The position numbers and the translations under genes were made by a program. Shown in pieces: positions 30,994 through 39,585 of a DNA stretch of 39,873 nt (the stretch's first letter is position 1; each line of letters starts with the position of its first letter). The notes below the pieces were generated by a model. The model was not told the origin of the DNA. It saw only the letters and a program-made list of their open reading frames with translations, and did not search any database. The stretch covers positions 1 to 39,873 of the forward strand of contig CAIKKJ010000051.1 of NCBI GenBank assembly GCA_903827955.1, in the 5' to 3' direction. The stretch is from an uncultured Verrucomicrobia subdivision 3 bacterium. Lineage in GTDB: Bacteria; Verrucomicrobiota; Verrucomicrobiia; Limisphaerales; UBA11358.

Positions 30994-31988
30994 ACGATCG
31001 GTTTATTTTGCAACAACGCGCGGGATTTTTCCAGATGCCGCCGCAACGCCGCCGCGTAGATGCCTTTTAATCCGCGTGGCGGCGTGCGGAAAAAATGCGC
31101 GTCCAACAGATTCCAGCCTGCCAGCAGAATCTTGTTGGCGTGCGGATGCAGCGGATCATCAAAACCACTGGCGGGAAACACAGTGATTTCCCCGCCATAC
31201 AAAGTGCGGCCATTCCAAAAAAAATCATACCGCGCATAGTCCACGCCCTGGCTCAATCGTCGCGCAAACGTCACCGCCTGTCGATACGGCTCCAGAATGT
31301 CCGCAAGTGCCGGACTGGCCGAAATGATACTGTCAGCCGAATCGGTCATGCCCCAAGTAGGCCGGCCTTCGGCGTCGAGGTAAAAATGCCATTGCTCCGG
31401 CGTCTTGGCCTTGAGCAGCACGGAGCCTTGTATCGCGTGGCCATTGCTGGCGCGGATGTTGAACTCCACTAGTTCGCCGATGCCATCCAGTCGAATCGTC
31501 TCCTCGACAAAAATTTTCCGCTCCACGCGAAAGTAAGGCCATTCGCACGTCGCCGCACCATATTTGGTTTTCAGCCAGCGGGAAGATAATTTTGTCAGCG
31601 CCGCCCGGTCGCACGGCTGGCCGCGCGTGTGAAAATTAAAACCGCAGCCGTGGTTCGCCTTCACAAAAACATCCTGCCGCAGCAGCTCGTCGGGAATGTC
31701 TTTTGCCTCCGTCCCAACCCAAAGCGTCGCGGGCAGCGGCAGATCAGGGCAGACGCGCTGCACAAACGCCTTCGATTGCAGCTTGTCGGAGCACACCTCA
31801 AAATGCGGATTGCGATCCACTGCCTTGCGCCAGGACATTCGCTCGGAAAAACGCACCGGCCGCGCGAGATCCAGCGACCGGCCGTTCAGCCGACGGTAAG
31901 AACGCACCAGCTTCCAGTTGGTCAGTCGCAAATACACGTTGGCCACCGCGAAAATAAAATCGTCAGTGAACATCGCGGTTCGCTTCAA
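30990..31988 (-). CDS. TupA-like ATP-grasp protein inside the heme operon
   Basis: This 332-residue protein fits the TupA-like ATP-grasp family, usually found in polysaccharide or peptide-linked polymer loci. Visible signs: FSERMSWRKAVDRNPHFEVCSDKLQSK near the N-terminus, the nucleotide-binding VFVKANHGCGFNFH, VERKIFVEETI, and DYARYDFFWNGRTLYGGEITVFPASGF, which holds acidic metal residues. ATP-grasp enzymes typically form an amide or thioester bond by ATP-driven acyl-phosphate chemistry. It overlaps hemN by 4 bases upstream and hemG by 4 bases downstream, so it belongs to the heme operon. No signal peptide is seen, so it acts in the cytoplasm. Its substrate is unknown. Confidence 0.82.
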   Translation of the reverse strand: MKRTAMFTDDFIFAVANVYLRLTNWKLVRSYRRLNGRSLDLARPVRFSERMSWRKAVDRNPHFEVCSDKLQSKAFVQRVCPDLPLPATLWVGTEAKDIPDELLRQDVFVKANHGCGFNFHTRGQPCDRAALTKLSSRWLKTKYGAATCEWPYFRVERKIFVEETIRLDGIGELVEFNIRASNGHAIQGSVLLKAKTPEQWHFYLDAEGRPTWGMTDSADSIISASPALADILEPYRQAVTFARRLSQGVDYARYDFFWNGRTLYGGEITVFPASGFDDPLHPHANKILLAGWNLLDAHFFRTPPRGLKGIYAAALRRHLEKSRALLQNKPIV

Positions 31989-33361
31989 ATCGTCTTCGAA
32001 TGCCGCCGCTCATTCGCCGCGCCGAGCGTGTTGTCGAAACACATCGCGATGTTGCGGATAAAAAGGCGGCCGGAGTTCGTCACTTCCAGGCCACCGGGAG
32101 TTTTTTTCACCAACCCGTCGGCGATGAAGGGCGCGAGCGCCGAAAGTTCCTTGTCAAAATGCTGCTCGAAGTTGATGCCAAGTTTTGCGCTCATCGCGGC
32201 GAAATCGAGCGAGAGATCGCACATCGTCCGCATGATGGTTTCACGGCGGATCAAATCTTCAGCGGTCACAAAATAGGCTTTGTGCAACGGCGGTTTGCCG
32301 GCGTCCACTGCGGTCTGATACTTCGGCAGTTCTTTTTCGTTCTGCCAATACGCTTCGGGAATCTGCGAAATGGCGCTCATGCCAAAGGAATAAATATCCG
32401 AGCCGGCGCGCGTGCTGTAGCCCTGAAAATTCCGCTGCAATTTTTTCTCGCGCTGCGAAATCGTCAGCTCGTCGTTCGGCTTCGCGAAATGATCCATGCC
32501 GATGTAAACGTATTGGTCATCGGCGGTGAGCCGTTCGATGACGAGCTTAAGCACTTCGAGTTTGGATTCCGGCGTGGGCAGAATCTTGTCTTCGAGAATT
32601 TTTTGCGCGGGCTTGATCCACGGCACATGCGCGTAGCTGAACACGGCAAGACGGTCGGGTTTCATCTCCAAAACCGTGTTGAGCGTTTCATTGAACGTCT
32701 CCGGCGTCTGATGCGGCAAGCCGTAAATCAAATCCAGATTGATGGAGCCGAAACCCTGTTCGCGCATCCAGTCCATTGCCTGCTGCGTCATTTCGCGCGG
32801 CTGGATGCGGTGAATCGCCTCCTGCACTTTGGGATTAAAATCCTGCACCCCCATTGAGGCGCGATTGAATCCGATTTCTTTCAGCGCCACGACGTGATCG
32901 CGTGTGAGCCGACGCGGATCAACCTCAACGCTGGCCTCGATGTCCGGCGCGAACGTGAAATGTTTGTGGATGATGTCGCCGAGCCGGCGTAGTTCATCAG
33001 GCCGCAGAAACGTCGGCGAGCCGCCGCCGAAGTGAAGTTGCACGGCTTTGCGGCCTCGGTTCAAACGCGGTGCGAGTTGCGCGACTTCGCGGCCAAGATA
33101 ATCAATGTAATCCTTGCCCTTGTCGTGATTGGTCGTGATGACGGTGGTGCAGCCGCAAAACCAGCAGAGCGATTCGCAAAACGGAATGTGAAAATAAACC
33201 GAAAGGTCGCGCGGCGACTGGTTGTTGCCCTCGATTTTTTCCGAAAGCTGCTCCCACGTCACGGCGTCGGTGAACTTGGTCGCGGGCGGATAGCTGGTGT
33301 AACGCGGCCCGGCCACGTTGTATTTTTTCACCAAGTCCAGATCTACGTTCAGCGTTTTCAT
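31985..33361 (-). CDS. hemN: Oxygen-independent coproporphyrinogen III oxidase
   Basis: HemN decarboxylates coproporphyrinogen III to protoporphyrinogen IX by radical-SAM chemistry. The 458-residue protein has the cluster motif FCESLCWFCGCTT (Cys62, Cys66, Cys69), at the same residue numbers as in E. coli HemN. YFHIPF before it and HFGGGSPTF, VEVDPRRLT, NRASMGVQDFNPKVQEAIHRIQP and YGLPHQTPETF are family segments. The C-terminal HemN domain is present (RRETIMRTMCDL). The length is that of genuine HemN, not the shorter HemW. It overlaps hemE by 4 bases and the ATP-grasp gene by 4. Confidence 0.96.
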   Translation of the reverse strand: MKTLNVDLDLVKKYNVAGPRYTSYPPATKFTDAVTWEQLSEKIEGNNQSPRDLSVYFHIPFCESLCWFCGCTTVITTNHDKGKDYIDYLGREVAQLAPRLNRGRKAVQLHFGGGSPTFLRPDELRRLGDIIHKHFTFAPDIEASVEVDPRRLTRDHVVALKEIGFNRASMGVQDFNPKVQEAIHRIQPREMTQQAMDWMREQGFGSINLDLIYGLPHQTPETFNETLNTVLEMKPDRLAVFSYAHVPWIKPAQKILEDKILPTPESKLEVLKLVIERLTADDQYVYIGMDHFAKPNDELTISQREKKLQRNFQGYSTRAGSDIYSFGMSAISQIPEAYWQNEKELPKYQTAVDAGKPPLHKAYFVTAEDLIRRETIMRTMCDLSLDFAAMSAKLGINFEQHFDKELSALAPFIADGLVKKTPGGLEVTNSGRLFIRNIAMCFDNTLGAANERRHSKTI

Positions 33362-34428
33362 TTGAAACCTTTCACCGTCTCCACCAGCGCGGCAATGTTT
33401 TCCAATTTTGCCGCCGGCGTCAAACCGTGGCCGAGATTGAAAATGTGTCCAGGCCGACCGCGCATGGCTTCCAAAATATTTTTAGCTTCCGCCGAGACGA
33501 CTTCCGGCGTGGACTCGGCAATGTGCACCGGCGAAAGATTTCCCTGCATCGCGATGTGCGCCGGAATGATTTTCCGCGCCTCGGCAATCGAGGTCTGCCA
33601 GTCAATGCCGAGCACATTCGCACCGCTGGCGATAAGGTCAGGCCAGTTGCCATGCGTGCCAAGCGAGAAATTGATGACCGGAACTTTGCCGCCGAGGTTG
33701 GCGATAATTTGATCCGTCCAGCGTCCGCTCGCGTCCTGAAATTCCGTCGGCGCAAGATGCCCGCCGTGGCTGTCGAAAATCTGCACCGCATCCACGCCCG
33801 TCGCAATTTGCATCTGCAAATACACGGTAATAGCGGCGGTCAATTTTTCCGCGAGGGCATAATAAGTTTTCGGATCTTCGCGGAACAGTTGCAGCGCGCG
33901 GCTGTATTTCGGCACGCTCGCGCCTTCCATCATGAACGTCGCCAGCGTCCACGGCGATCCGCTGAAGCCGATGAGCGCGTTTTTGTCGCCGAGTTCCGCG
34001 CGCAACATTCGCAGCGCCTTGTCCACATAGCTCAACCGCTCAACGACGCGCTCGACCGAAAGTTTTTCGATGTCCGCTTTGCTCGTCACGGCGAAATCCA
34101 TCTGCACACCGCCGGTTTCCTTGAAGTGATACGTTTGGCCCATCGCCTCGGGAATCACCAGAATGTCGCTGAACAAAATCGCCGCATCAAAACCAAACCG
34201 GCGCACCGGCTGAAGCGTCACCTCAACGGCAAGTTCAGGATTTTGGACGAGCTGGACGAAAGTGTAAGTCTCCTTGAGCTTGCGGTATTCGGGCAGTGCG
34301 CGGCCGGCCTGGCGCATAAGCCACATCGGCGGACGGTCCACGGGCAGACAGCGCGCAGCGCGGGCGAAGCGTTCACGCGCGGTTGGCGGCGTTACAATTT
34401 TTGCGGTGTTCAAGGCAATTGCATTCAT
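33358..34428 (-). CDS. hemE: Uroporphyrinogen decarboxylase
   Basis: HemE removes four carboxyl groups from uroporphyrinogen III to give coproporphyrinogen III. The product is 356 residues from ATG 34428 (MNAIALNTAKIVTPPTARERF). The catalytic region PPMWLMRQAGRALPEYRKLKE, the ILFSDILVIPEAMGQ stretch with the catalytic Asp, GFSGSPWTLATFMMEG, and DAVQIFDSHGG are all present. An ATG at 34449 is in frame and would add seven residues. It is the first gene of the heme operon, 80 bases after the cyclase stop on the same strand, so it might be partly read through from it. Confidence 0.96.
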   Translation of the reverse strand: MNAIALNTAKIVTPPTARERFARAARCLPVDRPPMWLMRQAGRALPEYRKLKETYTFVQLVQNPELAVEVTLQPVRRFGFDAAILFSDILVIPEAMGQTYHFKETGGVQMDFAVTSKADIEKLSVERVVERLSYVDKALRMLRAELGDKNALIGFSGSPWTLATFMMEGASVPKYSRALQLFREDPKTYYALAEKLTAAITVYLQMQIATGVDAVQIFDSHGGHLAPTEFQDASGRWTDQIIANLGGKVPVINFSLGTHGNWPDLIASGANVLGIDWQTSIAEARKIIPAHIAMQGNLSPVHIAESTPEVVSAEAKNILEAMRGRPGHIFNLGHGLTPAAKLENIAALVETVKGFK

Positions 34429-34508
34429 CAAATTTGTCGCCCACAGCATAGCCGAACCGGGGCGGAAGGCAGCTTCGCATTTTTTGGCAATGACCGCGCA
34501 TCTTTTGG

Positions 34509-36302
34509 TTAGTCAACGCGGCCGGACGGCAGGGCGATGCGCCAGATGCGCACCGGTTCGGGGATGCCGGTGAACAGCTCCTTGTCAGCCACGGCGCTTT
34601 GCTGGATGGCGCGCAGAAAACTTTGCGTTTCGGCCCGCTGAAAAATTTCGTCCGCGACTACCAGATCATCGCCCTGCGATTTTTCCACGAGCCGCGCGGC
34701 GAGGTTCACAACGGAACCGAAAAAATCCAGCCGGTCGTTCGCGTTCACGGCGAGACACGGGCCGGCGTGCAGCGCGCACTTCAGGCGCAGCCGGATTTTT
34801 TTGGAATCTACGCGCGCCAGTTCCGCGTGCATCTGCCGCGCGGCGTTCAACGCTTCGCCCAAATCGCTGAACACCGCCATCACGGCGTCGCCGATGGTTT
34901 TGACCACGCCGCCGTGGTGCGCGGAAATGACATCGTGCAAAATTTTGAAATGGTCGCGCACCAGCGCGTAAGCTGGCGCATCGCCCACGGCGGAATACAG
35001 CGCCGTGGAGCCGCGCAAATCCGTGAACAGCACGATCTGCGAACCGACCGTCACGCGTTCGTTCGGCGAAATCACTTCGGTGGCGAATAGGTCGCGGAAT
35101 TCCTGCCAGTTCGTGACGCGCGCGGCGGTAAGAATTTCGTCGTCGCCCGCGCCGGATTCCAGCGCGACCTGCACGGGAAAGGGGTTCGGGTTGCGCACGA
35201 AAAAGGTTGTGCCGGTATTTTTAAATTCAAATTTATCCGGCGCGCAAACGACCTCGACGCACTGCGTCGGCAGGTCGGCGGCAGCTTTCACCTGCACCGA
35301 GCGCACGCGCAATTCCCAGGCGGTGAGCGGCAGCGACCATTCCCGCCGCTCTTCCGGTTCGAGATGGATTTGCGCCGCGATGTGCGGCCGCGCGCCGGGG
35401 CCGACGAGGCAAAACGTCTGTTCATCGCACGGGCGCACGGACGGATGCACGGAAAATTTCAGCTCCACCGATTTGTCGAACTCCGCGTCGAACCGGATAT
35501 TGCACACGTCGCAATGCGCGGTCTGAGCCAACTCGGCAAGCGACGCCGTGCGCGGCAGGCGCGTGGAACGGCAGTTCGGGCACAGCACCTCCCAGCGCAG
35601 GTTCAGCAACCCGGCGCGCGTGGCGTGCAGAAAAATTTTCAAGACTTCCCAGCGATCCGCCCGCCAGCGTTTCGCGACATTGAACGGCCGGATGTGCGAC
35701 AGCTCCACGTCCGCCGCCGACACCAGCAGGTCGCGCAATTTTTCCAGCAACGGCGCGGAAAGTTTTTCCGTGCGCAGTTGATTCAAGCCAACGTCGAGCG
35801 CCGTGAGGTTGGCCGCTGCGCGCGCCAGATTGGGCATCGCCGCCGTTTGCTGACCGGCCAGATATTCGCCGATGTGGCGGATGAGCACCTGAAAATCGCG
35901 CATGGTTTTCGGACCGACAACGTGGCGGACCAGCGCGGTGCCGAAAAGATTTCTGGTTGTGAAGTGACCGAAGGATTCGATGGCGCAACCGGTTTTGGTT
36001 TCGCGCAGGCGCAGGCCCATCACCGACTCGACCAGCGCGCCCGTCTCAAAAATCCGGCGCACCTGATAAAACTCCGGCTCCGTCCATTCAAACGGAAATT
36101 CCCGCCACGCCAGCGGCAGGCCGAACATTTTGGCGCGGGCGGTGATTTTGCTGCCGCCTTCCGGCAACGGTTCGACGGTGTATTTGACCGGCGGCAGGCC
36201 GATGGCGCGATTGAGCCAGTCGGTGCGCGCCAGAATCGGCCACACCACCGCGCGCGGATGCGGTAGTTCGCTGGTTTCTTCGATTTTCACCAGGCTGGCC
36301 AT
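34509..36302 (-). CDS. Class III nucleotidyl cyclase with SRPBCC-like domain and zinc-ribbon region
   Basis: This 597-residue protein has residues about 15-145 like a SRPBCC/START-type cavity fold (RAVVWPILARTDWLNRAIG, ETKTGCAIESFGHF). Residues 241-267 hold four cysteines spaced C-x2-C and C-x2-C (Cys241, 244, 264, 267), a zinc ribbon, in a region like DUF5939. Residues about 420-590 are the class III catalytic domain, with metal Asp428 in VLFTDLRGS, Asp472 in VKTIGDAVMAVF, and Asn533/Arg537 in VVNLAARL. Whether it makes cAMP or cGMP cannot be read from this. The frame reaches 36680, but that part overlaps the opposite gene; ATG 36302 (MASLVKIEET) is preferred. Confidence 0.88.
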   Translation of the reverse strand: MASLVKIEETSELPHPRAVVWPILARTDWLNRAIGLPPVKYTVEPLPEGGSKITARAKMFGLPLAWREFPFEWTEPEFYQVRRIFETGALVESVMGLRLRETKTGCAIESFGHFTTRNLFGTALVRHVVGPKTMRDFQVLIRHIGEYLAGQQTAAMPNLARAAANLTALDVGLNQLRTEKLSAPLLEKLRDLLVSAADVELSHIRPFNVAKRWRADRWEVLKIFLHATRAGLLNLRWEVLCPNCRSTRLPRTASLAELAQTAHCDVCNIRFDAEFDKSVELKFSVHPSVRPCDEQTFCLVGPGARPHIAAQIHLEPEERREWSLPLTAWELRVRSVQVKAAADLPTQCVEVVCAPDKFEFKNTGTTFFVRNPNPFPVQVALESGAGDDEILTAARVTNWQEFRDLFATEVISPNERVTVGSQIVLFTDLRGSTALYSAVGDAPAYALVRDHFKILHDVISAHHGGVVKTIGDAVMAVFSDLGEALNAARQMHAELARVDSKKIRLRLKCALHAGPCLAVNANDRLDFFGSVVNLAARLVEKSQGDDLVVADEIFQRAETQSFLRAIQQSAVADKELFTGIPEPVRIWRIALPSGRVD

Positions 36303-36387
36303 GTGCGGAAACTGTAACGGACGCGGGCAAATTTGACGAAAAAAATTTGCAACTTTGCGCGCCGCCCGGTTTTTGATTTCCAGACGA

Positions 36388-36846
36388 ATGAAAAACGAGT
36401 CCAACAACCTGCGCGAATCGCTGTGGCGGCGAAAGCTGTCCGCTGCCGAACGCGCGGAACTGCGCGCGCAGCCGGACTTGGAACTGGAAGCCCGCCTGAC
36501 CGCCGCGCTGGGAAAAATTCCCGCCGCACCGGTCTCCTCGAATTTCACCGCGCGCGTCCTGGCCGCCATCGAGCTGGAAGAAAAAGCCGCCGCACGCGCC
36601 GGCTGGCATTGGAACTGGCGCTTGCTGTTCCCGCGTCTCGCGGTCGCGGCGGCGGTTATGGTTTTTGCCGGCGTGAGCATCCAGCGTTACGAAACGCATT
36701 CGCAACACATCCGGCTCGCCAAAAACTTAGCCACGGTCGCCAGCACCCAGACGCCCGGCATGGACGCGCTGGAAAACCTCGACGCCATCCGGGGCATGAG
36801 CCAGTCCGCCCGCGCGGACGGCGAACTCCTCGCCGCGCTGCAATGA
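36388..36846 (+). CDS. Small membrane-anchored protein with anti-sigma-like layout
   Basis: A 152-residue protein beginning MKNESNNLRESLWRRKLSA. It has a helical, highly charged N-terminal half, a conserved-looking SSNFTARVLAAIE segment, one transmembrane helix (about 80-97; FPRLAVAAAVMVFAGVSI) and a short C-terminal part outside. This soluble-domain/one-helix layout recalls anti-sigma factors, but no sigma factor gene lies next to it and no family is recognised. The frame extends upstream to 36355 without support. It overlaps the next gene by 4 bases. Confidence 0.7.
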   Translation: MKNESNNLRESLWRRKLSAAERAELRAQPDLELEARLTAALGKIPAAPVSSNFTARVLAAIELEEKAAARAGWHWNWRLLFPRLAVAAAVMVFAGVSIQRYETHSQHIRLAKNLATVASTQTPGMDALENLDAIRGMSQSARADGELLAALQ

Positions 36847-37751
36847 GCCGCGTCCGCCAGATTTTTTTCTGCGCCACGTTCGCCACTCTGGTCATTTCGT
36901 CCCGCGCGCAAAACCCGGCGCTGCCGCTGCCACAAAATTTTCCCCCGCCCACCAACCCGCCGCCGCCGATACCACAGACATTTTCTTCGCCAGTCGCTTT
37001 TTTTCGGCAACTGCTGGCCATGTCGCCTAGTGAGCGCAATGCCGCGCTGACGAACCGCACGCCGGAAATGCGCGACCGCATCAAAGTAAAGATCCACGAA
37101 TATCTGGCGCTCGATGCGGACGAACGCGAACTGCGGCTGCGCGCCACGGAATTGCGCTGGTGGCTCGCGCCGCTGTTCAAATTCGCGCCCGCCGAACGCG
37201 CGGCGCGCGTGGCGCTCGCGCCGGAGGAATTGCGCGGCATCATCCAGACGCGCCTTGCGCAGTGGGACGCGCTCCCGGCGGATTTGCAAAAGGAAATTTT
37301 GGACAACGACCGGACGCTGCATTATTTCGCGCGCGTCGAGACGACCAATGCCGTGGCGGCCACGGCGGAGCAGCAGAAAATTTCCGCGCAGTTGAACCAG
37401 TTCTTCGAGCTGACGCCGGAGGAAAAATTGCAGGCGCTGAACACGCTGTCCGACGGCGAACGCGCGGCGATGCAGCGGACGCTCGACTCATTTGAAAAAC
37501 TGCCGCCCCGGCAACGGCTGGAGTGCGTGCGCAATTACGCGAAGTTCGCCGGCATGACTGCCGCCGAACGGGCGGAATTTCTCAAGAACGCCGAGCACTG
37601 GTCGCAAATGTCGCCAAAGGAACGCCAGTCATGGCATGACCTCGTGGCGCGCGTGCCGCTGCAACCGCCGATGCCGCCCACCATTGCGCCGATGAATCTG
37701 CTGCCGCATCCCGCGCCCAAAGTTCCGCGCGCGAGCGTGGCCACGAATTAA
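36843..37751 (+). CDS. Secreted DUF3106-like protein
   Basis: A 302-residue protein with a signal peptide (MSRVRQIFFCATFATLVISSRAQ), a Pro-rich stretch and repeated helical units: LLAMSPSERNAALTNR, FKFAPAERAARVALAPEEL, FFELTPEEKLQALNTLSDGERAAMQ, FAGMTAAERAEFLKNAEHWSQMSPKERQSW. The pattern of x(F/M)-x-x-(T/S)-P/A-x-E-R-x repeats fits the DUF3106 family of periplasmic proteins. The Pro-rich tail is not conserved in appearance. Its ATG overlaps the stop of the membrane-anchored gene (36843-36846), so the two are probably made together. Confidence 0.8.
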   Translation: MSRVRQIFFCATFATLVISSRAQNPALPLPQNFPPPTNPPPPIPQTFSSPVAFFRQLLAMSPSERNAALTNRTPEMRDRIKVKIHEYLALDADERELRLRATELRWWLAPLFKFAPAERAARVALAPEELRGIIQTRLAQWDALPADLQKEILDNDRTLHYFARVETTNAVAATAEQQKISAQLNQFFELTPEEKLQALNTLSDGERAAMQRTLDSFEKLPPRQRLECVRNYAKFAGMTAAERAEFLKNAEHWSQMSPKERQSWHDLVARVPLQPPMPPTIAPMNLLPHPAPKVPRASVATN

Positions 37752-37788
37752 AATTCCTTTTTCCGCAGTGCCCGTTTAACTTTCCGCC

Positions 37789-38565
37789 GTGCATCCGATT
37801 GCCTTTTATCTCGGCCCGTTGCCCGTGCGCTGGTATGGCGTGATGATGGCGCTGGGCTTTTTCGCCGGACTGTGGACGGCCACGCATCGCGCCCGCCGCG
37901 CGAACGTCTCGCCGGACATCATCGCGGACGTGACGCTATGGCTGATGTTCGGCGGCATCGCCGGAGCGCGCATCGCGTATGTCACGACGTATTGGCGGCA
38001 GGAATTCGCTGACCAGCCGTTCTCGGAAGTGTTCATGGTGCAGCACGGTGGGCTGGTTTATTACGGCGGGTTGATCGGCTCGACGATTGCCGGCCTGACT
38101 TATCTTGCGTGGAAAAAATTTCCGGTCTGGAAAATCACTGACATCCTCGCGCCGAGCATCGCGCTCGGCAGCGTCTTTGGGCGCATCGGCTGTCTGCTAA
38201 ATGGCTGTTGCTATGGCTACCGGTGTGATTTGCCATGGGCCATTCATTTTCCCGAAAAGGAATTTGCCGGAGCCGGCGTGCATCCGGTGCAAATCTACGA
38301 CGCGGGTTTGAATTTGATTTTGTATCTCGCGCTCGCGTGGCTGTTCCGCCGCAAAAAATTCGACGGCCAGATTTTTGCTGCCTACCTGATGGGCTACGCG
38401 GTTTTTCGCTCGATTGCCGAACATTTTCGCGGCGACTATCCGGCGGATCACATTCACGTCGGCCTGACCTCGGCGCAGGTGGTGAGCATCGGGATTTTTG
38501 CGACGGGCGCAGTGCTGTGGTTTCTCCGTTCGCGCGCGGTGCAAAAAAAAGAAGATGGAAAATAG
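37789..38565 (+). CDS. lgt: Prolipoprotein diacylglyceryl transferase
   Basis: Lgt attaches diacylglycerol to the lipobox cysteine of prolipoproteins in the cytoplasmic membrane. The 258-residue protein has about seven helices, an N-terminal IAFYLGPLPVRWYGVMMALGF, YYGGLIGSTIAG, the signature GRIGCLLNGCCYGYRCDLPWA, and YPADHIHVGLTSAQ. The conserved Arg and Asn of the lgt signature are visible. The start is GTG 37789. It would serve Pal and the lipoprotein at 26838. Its stop lies 10 bases before miaA. Confidence 0.95.
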   Translation: MHPIAFYLGPLPVRWYGVMMALGFFAGLWTATHRARRANVSPDIIADVTLWLMFGGIAGARIAYVTTYWRQEFADQPFSEVFMVQHGGLVYYGGLIGSTIAGLTYLAWKKFPVWKITDILAPSIALGSVFGRIGCLLNGCCYGYRCDLPWAIHFPEKEFAGAGVHPVQIYDAGLNLILYLALAWLFRRKKFDGQIFAAYLMGYAVFRSIAEHFRGDYPADHIHVGLTSAQVVSIGIFATGAVLWFLRSRAVQKKEDGK

Positions 38566-38575
38566 AGGCTAGAAG

Positions 38576-39520
38576 ATGGAAAAAATCGCCGGCCATCCGC
38601 CATCCGCCATCCGCCATCCTCGCACCGTTTTCATCGCCGGCCCGACCGCCGTGGGCAAATCCGCCATCGCGCTCGCGCTCGCGGAAAAAATTGGCGGGGA
38701 AATTATTTCGGTGGATTCCATGCAGGTCTATCGCGGGCTGGACATCGGCACGGCCAAACCGACGGCGGATGAACGCAAAAAAATTCCGCATCACTTGATT
38801 GATATTTGCGATTTGACGGAAGCTTTTGACGCCGCGCAATTCATCCGGCTGGCGCAAAAGGCCGTCGCCGAAATCCAGTCGCGCAATCGCACGCCGGTTT
38901 TTTGCGGCGGCACAGGGCTTTATTTCAAGGCGTTTCTCGACGGCCTCGGCGAAGCGCCGCCGTCCGATGAAAAACTCCGCGCAGAACTGGAAGCCGCACC
39001 GTTCCCATCGCTGCTCGAAGAGTTGCGCGAGCGCGATCCGGCGGCCTACGAGAAAATTGACCGACAAAACCCGCGCCGCGTCATCCGCGCGGTCGAAGTC
39101 ATCCGGTTGACCGGCAAAAAATTTTCTGAACAGCGCGCCGAGTGGAAATCAGCAGCCAAAAATCAGCAGCCAGAGGCCAGAATTTTTTGCTTCACACGTC
39201 AGGCCGATGATTTGCACGGACGTATCAACCGTCGCGTGGACGAGATGTTTTCACGCGGACTCGTGGACGAGACACGCGAACTTTTGAAGCACGCCCTTGC
39301 CGAAAATAAATTCGCGATGCAAGCCATCGGCTATCGGCAGGTCGTCGAGCATCTGCGCGGCGAACGTTCGCTCGCGGAAACCGTCGAGTTGGTGAAAATC
39401 AAGACGCGCCAATTTGCCAAGCGGCAGTTAACGTGGTTCCGTCGACATGGCAATTGCGAGTGGCTCGAATTGTCACCGTCGGATTCAGTCCGCGACCTTT
39501 TGCCGCGCCTGCTTCGCTGA
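38576..39520 (+). CDS. miaA: tRNA dimethylallyltransferase
   Basis: MiaA adds a dimethylallyl group to A37 of tRNAs that read codons starting with U. The 314-residue protein has the P-loop AGPTAVGKS (21-29), IISVDSMQVYRGLDIGTAKP, HHLIDICDLTEAFDAAQFI, FCGGTGLYFKAFLDGL and NPRRVIRAVEVIRLTGK, then the Zn-free C-terminal end with IKTRQFAKRQLTWFR. The first 14 residues are encoded by a four-fold GCCATCC heptamer repeat; no start lies between it and the P-loop. A short insertion (SAAKNQQPEA, about 39145-39185, with a near-perfect direct repeat in DNA) sits in the middle. The start is ATG 38576. Confidence 0.94.
   Translation: MEKIAGHPPSAIRHPRTVFIAGPTAVGKSAIALALAEKIGGEIISVDSMQVYRGLDIGTAKPTADERKKIPHHLIDICDLTEAFDAAQFIRLAQKAVAEIQSRNRTPVFCGGTGLYFKAFLDGLGEAPPSDEKLRAELEAAPFPSLLEELRERDPAAYEKIDRQNPRRVIRAVEVIRLTGKKFSEQRAEWKSAAKNQQPEARIFCFTRQADDLHGRINRRVDEMFSRGLVDETRELLKHALAENKFAMQAIGYRQVVEHLRGERSLAETVELVKIKTRQFAKRQLTWFRRHGNCEWLELSPSDSVRDLLPRLLR
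38592..38619 (+). repeat. Perfect four-copy GCCATCC tandem repeat at the start of miaA
   Basis: Copies lie at 38592-38598, 38599-38605, 38606-38612 and 38613-38619, with no mismatch. The unit length of 7 is not a multiple of 3, so gaining or losing one copy would change the miaA frame. Just before it, GAAGATGGAAAA occurs twice, at the lgt end and at the miaA start. Confidence 0.85.
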
Positions 39521-39585
39521 TTGCTTTGGCTCGCTTTTCAGCAGTTTGGCTGCTAGTTTCTCCGCTTTCTTGAGACTGAAAGCGT

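Noticed and set aside
33427-34512. A 361-codon plus-strand frame across hemE
   Set aside because: It is antisense to a well-identified enzyme and shows no domain features.
36303-36680. An N-terminal extension of 126 residues on the cyclase
   Set aside because: It overlaps the opposite-strand gene at 36388, is Arg/Ser-rich, and the conserved start MASLVKIEET is downstream.
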